A stretch of 64,000 nt of DNA from Corallium rubrum. Its lineage: Eukaryota > Cnidaria > Anthozoa > Scleralcyonacea > Coralliidae. The notes beneath the pieces were generated by a model, which saw only the letters and a list, made by a program, of their open reading frames with translations, searched no databases and was not told where the DNA came from. Shown here in pieces: positions 23,715 through 33,088 of the stretch. Every line of letters starts with the position of its first letter. The first letter of the stretch is position 1. The stretch lies in NCBI GenBank assembly GCA_964035015.1, contig CAXIUP010000256.1, positions 230,589 to 294,588 of the forward strand, in the 5' to 3' direction. Made by a program: the position numbers and the translations under genes.

Positions 23715-24442
23715 GATAACAAAGGTGAAAGGTGCTGAACTGTTGAGATTTTGACTAATGAAATACTGACATTGTGGGACGAGCTGTTCAGAGTAAAACA
23801 TGTTCAAATAAAAACGGAGAGTTTTATATATATATATGCCAATAGCTGGTGTAAGTGGAAAGTAAATTTATAAACGGTAGCAAAATGTAAATTTATTTGC
23901 GGTTTTTTGATTAGCGATCAACAGACAGACTAAGTAAAGGGAGAACTAATCACTCAACAGTACTGTACGGTATATACTTCATTAGTATTTGTACTGTTTC
24001 TTATTTATTAATTAATTGTTAGTTTCTAAAGAAAAATAATTGATTTGTCCATTAAAGATATTTGAAATTTATAATTTGGTTTAATAACTTTTTGATACTA
24101 TTTTACTTAACTGAAAATTTATTTACATTTCGTAAAGAAGTTATGATCTTTATGTAATTATGTGTCTTTAATACATGCAGTTGCAATTTAAGTAATGACG
24201 AGAGTGAGTTTGATAATACATGACAGTTATTTGCTAGAATCTATAAAGTTTTTCGGTATTATACAAATATGGATTTTTCAAAGCTAGTTCTTCAGTTTTC
24301 TTAAGTCAACAAGCGTTTTACTAAAATATAAGAAAACCCGTTTATAGCAGCAGATTTTAACATATTGCTTCGGCTTTCACAAGAGGTACCGTTTTTACAA
24401 AAATATGTCATAAAATAAGACATTTATATATATATATATATA

Positions 24443-24548
24443 TTCGCTTACCTCAAAAGTCTGCAACAGGCTGTTTCATTTAAAAAGAATCTTCAGGCAG
24501 ATTCTTTTTAGATGAAACAGCCTGTTGCAGACTTTTGACGTAAGCGAA
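24443..24548. repeat. 106-bp hairpin
   Basis: Arms of about 50 bp, TTCGCTTACCTCAAAAGTCT inward and its near reverse complement outward, around a 6-base loop TCAGGC. Strong secondary structure; non-coding. Confidence 0.85.
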
Positions 24549-24614
24549 AATCTATTTGCTGTAACTATATGTTATTGAGGATTCTTTGCGTTTCGTAGAC
24601 CAAAATCCACACAC

Positions 24615-24645
<31 letters not shown>

Positions 24646-24650
24646 CATAC

Positions 24651-24683
<33 letters not shown>

Positions 24684-24716
24684 CATATACATATACATAT
24701 ACATATATATATATAT

Positions 24717-24948
24717 ATAAGATGAAAAAACACACAAGTTACTTCATAAAGAACTTTATTTCACTACAAATTTGTTTCGTATGGCAAGCGCAGTGCTTGC
24801 CACACACGCTTCTCATATATACATTCACACCAACTGTGGACTAACACTTTCACCTGACGAGTGTGGCAAGCACTACGCTTGCCATACGAAACAAATTTGT
24901 AGTGAAATAAAGTTCTTTATGAAGTAACTTGTGTGTTTTTTCATCTTA
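24717..24948. repeat. long inverted repeat, arms about 90 bp
   Basis: The left arm starts TAAGATGAAAAAACACACAA and includes GTTTCGTATGGCAAGCG. The right arm is its reverse complement with a few differences, ending at 24948. The loop is about 50 bp. Confidence 0.85.
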
Positions 24949-25065
24949 TGTTATGCTCTGCTTACGCATTGAGCACTCTATCCGTACGATTTTATACTCG
25001 ATATTTTTTATCGCAACACTTTGTTATATATATATATAAAAATCTGCATATATATATAAATGTGA

Positions 25066-25101
<36 letters not shown>

Positions 25102-26846
25102 TTCAATCTACATACATGTGTTTTGTTATACTACAGCTCATCAGTGTACCTTGGAACAATCTGAATGAATTCCATCAATTACTTATACACATGCGATTAT
25201 CGGTGACAACCGCATGTGGGACAGCATTGGTGAAGTACATTCAGATAGCGTGAAGTGCGCATGGGGCCAGAGTGCTCAAACTTCCATAAGGGTAGTGAGC
25301 CTTGCATTATTGCTAATAGGTACCGAGGGCAACTTCACAGAGTGCTCAACAACACTGAAGTGATGGAGCATACATAGTTCGATCTACAGACACGTGTTTC
25401 GCTGTACTACAGCTCATCATCAGTGTAGCTTGGAACAATCTGAATGAATTTCATCAATTACTTATACACATGCGATTCTCGGTGACAACCGCATGTGCGA
25501 CAGCATTGGTAAAGTACATTCAGATAGCGTGAAGTTCGCATGGCGCCAGTAGCGTGAAGTGCGCATTCAGATAGCGTGAAGTGCGCATGGACCCATATAT
25601 ATATATATATATGGGCCCATGCGCACTTCACGCTATCTGAATGCGAGAATATATATAGAGAATATATATATATATATATTCTGTGATATCTGACAATAAT
25701 TAAACAATAATTTCTTAGCAAATACACGTATTTTTTTCAAAAGGCTGTTGCACGGGCATGTTATGACTTTATGCATTATGTGTCTTACAGCGATAATAGA
25801 TATCTCAACTTCCAAAGGTTTCTGTCATATTTGACAGAATGATTATACAAAAATTTCTTTTCAAATACACGTATTTTTAAAAAAGACCTTTAGATGACGT
25901 AATCCGTCACATATGTTATAGCAATACTGAATAACTGCAGTGGAAAGGCTTCTATATACCATGTGTCAGGTCATTACCATTCAAAAATTTGCTGTGATAT
26001 AGCATGCCACACGTGTGTTATAGCATGGCAAATACACGTATTTTTACAAAAGGCAGTGCGCTTAACAGAAAATTTATTTACATTTCGTAAAGAAGTTATG
26101 ATTTTCATGTAATTATGTGTCTTTAATACATGTTGTTGCAATTTAAGTAACGACGACAGTGAGTTTGATAAGAGATGACACTTATTTGCTAGAATCTATA
26201 AACTTCTTGGGTATTATACAAATATGGATTTTTCAAATCTAATTCTTCATTTTTAAATAATAATTTCTTAGCAAATACACGTATTTTTCCAAAAGGCTGT
26301 TACACCCGCATGTTATGACTTTATCAATTACATGTCTTACAGCAGTAATAGATATCTCAGGTTCCAAAGCTTTCTGTCATATTTGACAGAATGATTATAC
26401 AAAAATTTCTTTTCAAATACACGTATTTTTAAAAAAGACCTGGGCAAGCGCTGAGATGACGTAATGCGTCACGTATGTTATAGCAATACTAAATAACTGG
26501 AGTGCAAAGGCTTCTATATACCATGTGTCAGGTCGTTACCATTCAAAAATTTGCTGTGATAAAGCATGCCTCACGTGTGTTATAGTATGGCAAATACACG
26601 TAATTTTACAAAAGGCAGTGCGACGTCACGTTACGCAATGTGTTACGCCTGTTATAGCAATAAGTAAATAAGCTGGCAAAGGTTTTTACTTGTTCGTCTC
26701 TTTCTTGGTTTTCAATACAATTTCTTGTATTATATTTTAACGAATGTTCTATGATTATGTTATACCAAGTAAGGCTATACGTTAGTATTTGCAAATACGT
26801 AATTTGTAATTTAACGATGCTTTAACTGACATTACTGACGTTTTTT

Positions 26847-29800
26847 TCATGTAAAGAATTTGCCATTATCTTGTACTAGGTCTTCACAGTTACCCCAATC
26901 AACTTTCTGTTGTAATGTCCAGTTACTTTCTGCAGAGTCAAAAAGAAATTCAACAATGTCAACCATGTCTTTCGGGTAACTTGCAGGGTCTCTTATAATA
27001 GCGGAAAGCCAATAGGCACGCAAATCGCCATAATTAGTAAATATTTCTTCACGGTATTCGGATGCAGGAAAGTCATTGTTTGCTATTAGAACCAGGCTTT
27101 CTCCATTAACTTGGTACGACGCATTTGATAATTTCTGAAGTTTTTCATTTACTAACTTCCATTCCTGTTCGGCGAACTCAGTAAACACTGATCGATCACT
27201 TCTTCGCTTGACATCACGTAATGCGTCAATTACTCCTGTCTGATTAGCAAAACGACCGATGTTTGTTCCATCATATGTCGATGAATCATAGTACCTAGTT
27301 CTGCCACGATGGCTTACTTCAAGCAAGTATGAGCCTGAAAAGAATGGTTGTTGAAACAATTATTAATAAAAATATTACATTTCGCAATCGAAAAATTTTA
27401 AATTTAAAAGTTTACAATTACAGCCACTTGATAATTTCAGCGTAAAGTGAAATACTGTAAGTGCTATTTTAGAACTCACATGTAAAATTTATGATAAGTT
27501 TACGAACTTGTTATTTGTAAGGTAACTGTAATATTACAGTAATAACCAGAATAATGGCATACTGAACAGAAACTTTATTAAAGTGTTTTGGAACCTTAAT
27601 CTATAGTGAAATGGTTAGTCTCATCAAATCTTACGGTTTTACATGGGCGTCGTTTATATGAAAAGTTTCATAGTCACACTGTGTCTCGTTGCGTGACTTT
27701 TCTTAGCGGAAATGACAGAGACCTTAAATGGAATTGTATAAGAACATATACGTTTTATAACGTTAATCGATGGCAATGTTACAAAGAAAAATCGACTACG
27801 ATTGAAGTTAACTGCATGTTCGTTGCTTTAAACTGGCTGCCTATAGTTTCAATAAATAAGCAGTATTTCATACATTCATTATCTAATGTTAGTCACAAAT
27901 TTAAACATTTGTTATATAAATACTAAGTAGACCTTACTATAGCATAAGTATTGCATATATAAAATATCTATCAAAACGTTGAATCATTTGCTGTTACCAT
28001 GCTAATAATGACGTTGGAACTTTTGTATTTTTTGAAATACTGCATAATTGAAACGGAATGTCTTCCCTTTGCTTTACTAAATTTTTTTAAAAATTGCTCA
28101 AATGATAGCTATTGTTGTACAGAATATCTATGCACGAAATCAGAGACCGTTATAGGCGCAGTTTTTTGGCTATAAAAATTATGGACGTAAAAAGCTTCTA
28201 GATGTTATGACATTTTTTTAAAATTAAATATACTTTATAAGTTTTTATAAGGTACTTACGTACCAAATTTTAGCAAAATTAACTGAAGAAAACGTCTACA
28301 AGTCTAACATTTATGTCGACGCAGTGATAGAATTTGCCATGGACAAGATAGTTATTTACGCATACGTATACCGATACTGTTTCTATAGTTACCAGTGCGT
28401 TATTGAAATTGTCGTACATAGCCACCTTAAAAGTGAATTGTGTTGAACTTTTCAGGCAATATAAATCTCTTTCCGAAAGCAAATTTAAAGTAACTGTTCC
28501 TAACGTTTCATGTCTGGTTTATACGTATAAGACTTATTAAATCGTTTGAAACATTTAGGGTTACGCAAAGTTCGTTAAAATTATATTATTACAGATATTA
28601 CAGTTATTTAATTGCAACTTTTACATAACACACGTATACTTTACATAAAATATTTCTTTTATCGTAAGAATATTAATTGTATATTAAGTTTTAGGATATT
28701 GCATTTTCGCAGCTTTTGCTATCTCATTTTTCGTTTTATAAGTAAGAGTGTTCTTTAGTAAAGTAATAATATGAATTTGTATAGATGGAAGTTCCATTTC
28801 ACTCATTTCGTAAATTTCAACAATTAAGACTTACAAGTTTAATATCATTTCTCGAATAATGAACAATTAATAATTAGACTGAATTTGATATTAAAGTATA
28901 TGTTATTTTTCTTACCAGCTTCATCGTAGTTGGGACGTGTAGATGTCCAGGAACTCGCGTAGGTGCACAAGTATTGTCCTTTGTTAACTTTCTGGTTTCT
29001 TGCGGAAAGGAAAAGACCTCGTCCAGCGCAAGGCAAATTGCTAACACTTGGAAACAAAAAAACTTCATTTGCCATATTAGAATTAGATAACCGAAAAGAT
29101 TCTATAATGGAATGTCCAGTTTCAGGATACTTCTCTGATGTAATTCGTGTGCCGAGATTATAAAGTCCCATAGCGTACGGATGAATATCTAGTGGCATTT
29201 CAAACAGCCCAACTTCGTTTGATTCCGCCAGTATTGAAGCGTTGACGATACGCTCATTGACTTATCGTTTAGTAAAGGTAGACTATGGCCTTTTCGTGCT
29301 AAAATTTCAGGTAGCAATAACAGTTGTGTCATCGTTAGTCGGACGTATCCAAATGTCTAATATGACACGGCCACAGTCATCTTTCTCGACCAACAAACGT
29401 CCTATATTATCTGTAGGAAGGTAGAGAAATACAGCTGAGGACGTCGCGATAGCGTGACGTGCGCAACGTAGACTGTTAACAGCAAGGTCGATGACTTTCA
29501 ATAGTTTGCCGCACGTGTATAATTGAAACTTTAATCCTAACTGTGGTGTCTTGTTACCTTTCGTACAAAAGTGTAACGTGTATCGATCAAGTTCTTTGTG
29601 TGTCCAGTTAGAAGCTACAGCTTTATTTGTAAATGATATTGGGCATTTCACTCGATTACACAGCATGTTCTAAGGATTTAGGGTGAAGGAAAATTCGAGT
29701 GTAGAATATATACATTTTAAGACCACACCGGGAGCAGTTGCGAAAAATGCAACTACACAGGCCCTCCGGCAGGAATTGAACCCACGACCTTGCGATTCTA

Positions 29801-30256
29801 GTGCAATGCTCTGACCACTGAGCCACGGAGGCCGTTGCCGAGAGCTCTCGGCAACGGCCTCCGTGGCTCAGTGGTCAGAGCATTGCACTAGAATCGCAAG
29901 GTCGTGGGTTCAATTCCTGCCGGAGGGCCTGTGTAGTTGCATTTTTCGCAACTGCTCCCGGTGTGGTCTTAAAATGTATATATTCTACACTCGAATTTTC
30001 CTTCACCCTAAATCCTTAGAACATGCTGTGTAATCGAGTGAAATGCCCAATATCATTTATAATATACCCAATTCTCTCCTGGCATTACAGCTTTATTTGT
30101 AGTTGCATTAATTTCTACTTGACCATTGTTACCATGGAACATCATGATGTCGTCACGATTTACTTCCACCATATGTTCGTCTGATTTCTGTGTTTCACGT
30201 TTCTCTACCTTTTGCAGTTCTTTGTATGACGACTTTGTTTTCTGGTATTGTAACAT
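26847..30256 (-). pseudogene. SET-domain protein gene, split by a SINE insertion
   Basis: The two 3' exons carry a SET domain. The exon ending at 28917 has CAGRGLFLSARNQKVNKGQ, the N-terminal SET motif. The exon at 26847-27336 has SYLLEV, then DGTNIGRFANQ, matching the SAM-binding asparagine region of SET methyltransferases. The splice between them is clean (donor GTAAGA after 28917, acceptor TTTTCAG before 27336). Upstream minus-strand coding (about 29307-30256) begins MLQYQKTKSSYKEL and is interrupted at 29616-30101 by an insertion with a 16-bp target duplication. The link between about 29307 and 29225 is unclear and may hold a frameshift or intron. A lysine methyltransferase role is predicted from the family. 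Some motifs (no clear NHSC) are changed, so activity is doubtful. A Helitron lies 1.6 kb upstream. Confidence 0.6.
29632..30085. mobile_element. head-to-head SINE palindrome with 16-bp TSD
   Basis: A palindrome with arms of about 215 bp is centred between 29844 and 29845 (AGAGCTCT). Each arm begins near the centre with a tRNA-like head: GGCCTCCGTGGCTCAGTGG (A-box-like) and GGTCGTGGGTTCAATTCC (B-box-like). An arm-specific tail follows. TACAGCTTTATTTGTA occurs on both sides (29616-29631 and 30086-30101), as expected for LINE-driven insertion. I call this a tRNA-derived SINE rather than a tRNA gene because the acceptor stem does not pair properly and the tail is long. Confidence 0.75.
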
Positions 30257-31182
30257 TTATGTACTTTGGTATAGTTGACGGTGCAAAGTTCTACGCCAGT
30301 TAATGTTATTTACACTGTAATTATTTTGTAAGGTATTTCTTGTATATACTTAAACAAAATTTATCTCGTTTCTTTTATGTGCAGTGGTGTAACTTGAAAT
30401 AACAGAACACGTACGTGTTATACAGTTTTTTTGCTTTATTTCGCATACAGGTATTACAGATCGGCTAGATAGCGTACCAATTCCGCGTTAGCGTAAGTTG
30501 AAAGTATCATATATTCAGAAGGTTCGTGAACAACTTTGTCATTGCTGTCTGTTTCACACGTTTAATCACAGTTGACGCCTAAAGTAAAATACAACTAAGT
30601 CACATATGTCTTAATAAATATTCTTTAAACGATAATTATAATTAAACTGCATATATATATACGAGAATATATTTTTTTGTCTAAAAATGGCTTGTATTGA
30701 TACAATTCTAAAGGGATATAACGGACTATAAACAGACCAAAAATTTTTGACATATCTTGAATCAAACATTAGTTTTTTTAAATATGACTCAGATAAAACA
30801 GTCTGAGTACGAATAGCAGTGAACACGTCGAATTCAGATAAGGTGTAATGTACAATTACAGTTCTTTACTTATTTTAACATCGATATCTAAACATTGTCC
30901 TAAAACCCAGAGTAATGTACAATTTGCTGGACGGTGTCTTTACAAACTATAGGCAAACAGCTGTAATCGTCCGATAGGTTGTGCCGATATGACGTCATCA
31001 CCATTATTGAGAATCTTTAATTGTGCCGTCCATGTTTCAGAAAAACAGTTTTCAGCCTATGTTTGATGCAAGATAACTCAATAACTTTTTATCCCTTTAA
31101 CATATATTGTATGTCATTACAATGCTGTCTATACTGTTCATGTTTACAAAAAAAAAAGAAAATTGTCGTATATGGACTTTAA

Positions 31183-31754
31183 CCCTATCCAGACTGGGGG
31201 GGGGGGGCGGGGCAGAAAGTGCCCGCGCTGAATTTAAAGGTTAATATCTCCTAAACCATTACAGGTATTGTTCTGAAATTTTATGACTTTTCCTAAATAT
31301 GTATTGGCTTTATATGTGAAAAATTTGGTGAAAAAATATTACTCCAAAAAAAAGTTACAGCGGAGTCGTGAACACCTACCAACACTAAATTTCAGCCGAC
31401 AATTTTTATTATGCTTGCTTTTATAATAGTTACAATAAAAGTAAGCACTTTTTAATAAAGAGAAACTATTTTTTTGATATACTACCTTTTTTATGTTAAC
31501 AAAACAATAAGAAAATTTTTTTTGGAAATTCTAACAATTCTGGGTGTTCGCAATTAACGACGTCATAATGACGTCATAATTAGTCGCCATGACAACATAA
31601 GTGTAACACATACTTGAACAAGGCATACCATCCACCTGTAAAAAGTTTCGTCGGAATACACCAAATGGTTCAGGAGATATTGACCGCGGGCACTTTCCAC
31701 CCCCCCCCCCCCCCCCAGTCCCAGAAGTAAAAAAAAAGCCCAGTCTGGATAGGG
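31183..31754. mobile_element. piggyBac-like MITE, 572 bp
   Basis: Inverted ends CCCTATCCAGACTGGG and CCCAGTCTGGATAGGG lie directly inside TTAA tetranucleotides (31179-31182 and 31755-31758). TTAA targets and CCC-start ends are typical of piggyBac-type elements. Long G (about 31196-31207) and C (about 31701-31717) runs lie just inside the ends, so the hairpin would be extended by a G:C stem. No coding capacity. Confidence 0.8.
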
Positions 31755-31900
31755 TTAAGAAATATAAAGTCTTTAAATCTAAAGTGTTAACTTTAAGTTG
31801 ACAATATTATAAATTATTTGCAAAATTTAATTTGATATCATAAAGACATGTTCCGAAATATCAGCAAATTTATGAACAACTGTATTATGACGTAATGATA

Positions 31901-33088
31901 TCATATATCGATTACTGGCTTGAAGTGTGTCTGCTTTAACGGCGTAAGGAGATGTAATTGTTCTAATCGTTTGATCCTTGATAATGCTACATATGCAGTG
32001 CCACTTGGCACAGTGTCAACGTCGAACCAAAGTAACAAACTGTCTAAAGTTTGGCCTTGTGCTTTACAAATTGTTAGCGCGTACGAAGGCATAAACGGAT
32101 ACACAACCTTGTAAGCATTTGTCTGAGTGACAGAGGTTACTGGGTAAGTGTTGAGAATTGTTCCACTAGGAAGTTGAAGAAACACTGTGTTATTGTGAAC
32201 TGAGTGTACAAAAGCCTCTTGTCCATTTACTACGCTGTTTTCTTTATCACGGTTTTGCGTAATCATAACGCGCATATGTTTATAATTTGGTGTGCATTCC
32301 ATATTACAGTCACATTTAATTACAGCTAATGGCTGCTTATCAGAGAATAGCGCTGTAACAATTATTGCGTTAATCTTTTCGCATGCTCGTCTTGAGATTG
32401 TTAATACAGTTGACATTGAATGATTAATCACAGCTGTCTTGATCATTTCGTCGCATGGTTCTCCTTCTGGACAAATAACTTTACCATCTTGTATCTCGTC
32501 AAGGAGTTGCTGTGTTGGAATCCAGTTTCGGATATGATCGAGAAACGTTTGGTAAGGATCGGCACATCGGTACTGACTTGTAAGGTTATGAATGTAAAGT
32601 AAAGAGTAAAAGCATGTGTCTGACAAAATACTATTTGTAGCTGTTGTTTTGTTATTGATTGTATGTATTGGCTGTTGTTGTTTCTTGTCTCCAGACAGTA
32701 GAAGAACAGGACGAACTGTAAGTTCAGAGATTGTTCGGAGGACGTGTTCGAAGACAGCTTTCGGAACCATGGATATTTCATCAACAACAAGCAGATCAAA
32801 TTCAGCAATGCTCCAATTGATATTAGCTCTTTCTCCTTCTGGTATTGGAATATGGAAACGTGCATGTATAGTGTCTGTCGTAATGTCATCGCCAAATTGG
32901 TTCCGGTATCTAGTTGCAAGAAAGCCTGTTGGTGTAACTACTAGAACACTTCGTTCTCGTTCTATTTGCTGATCAATACAGGCAAGTAAAGTTTGCGTTT
33001 TCCCGCTTCCTGGTGCACCCGTTACCAGGAGAAATTTACGCCAGTCTATTGGACTCACATAGTCGTATCTGTAGTATTTTGAAAATTT
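31901..33088 (-). CDS. Helitron PIF1-like helicase domain
   Basis: SF1B helicase with Walker A GAPGSGKT (about residues 14-21), Walker B LLVVDEISM (Asp-Glu about 93-94), the SQYRC region and the C-terminal YVALSR motif. It would unwind DNA during rolling-circle transposition. It has no ATG: the frame opens upstream of a GTG at 33058 and overlaps the end of the Rep frame. The codons just upstream read KYYRYDYVSPIDW, which is still helicase-like, so the protein is probably made as a fusion with Rep through a -1 shift. About 390 residues, ending at 31901. One frame, no internal stops. Confidence 0.9.
   Translation of the reverse strand, partial: KFSKYYRYDYVSPIDWRKFLLVTGAPGSGKTQTLLACIDQQIERERSVLVVTPTGFLATRYRNQFGDDITTDTIHARFHIPIPEGERANINWSIAEFDLLVVDEISMVPKAVFEHVLRTISELTVRPVLLLSGDKKQQQPIHTINNKTTATNSILSDTCFYSLLYIHNLTSQYRCADPYQTFLDHIRNWIPTQQLLDEIQDGKVICPEGEPCDEMIKTAVINHSMSTVLTISRRACEKINAIIVTALFSDKQPLAVIKCDCNMECTPNYKHMRVMITQNRDKENSVVNGQEAFVHSVHNNTVFLQLPSGTILNTYPVTSVTQTNAYKVVYPFMPSYALTICKAQGQTLDSLLLWFDVDTVPSGTAYVALSRIKRLEQLHLLTPLKQTHFKPVIDI

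Larger units (their letters stand above)
24100..26640. repeat. cluster of diverged direct duplications
   Basis: About 190 bp at 24110-24295 recurs at 26070-26255 (shared TTTACATTTCGTAAAGAAGT). About 350 bp at 25705-26065 recurs at 26268-26620 (shared TTCTTAGCAAATACACGTAT). About 190 bp at 25131-25280 recurs at 25425-25535 (shared GGTGACAACCGCATGTG). A palindrome with TTCAGATAGCGTGAAGTGCG arms is centred at about 25605. Non-coding. Confidence 0.7.

Noticed and set aside
29860-29935. tRNA gene (anticodon-like AGA in CTAGAAT loop)
   Set aside because: A/B boxes are present but the acceptor stem has a bulge, no Ser-type variable arm is seen, and the unit is part of a longer repeat with a target duplication. 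SINE is the better call.
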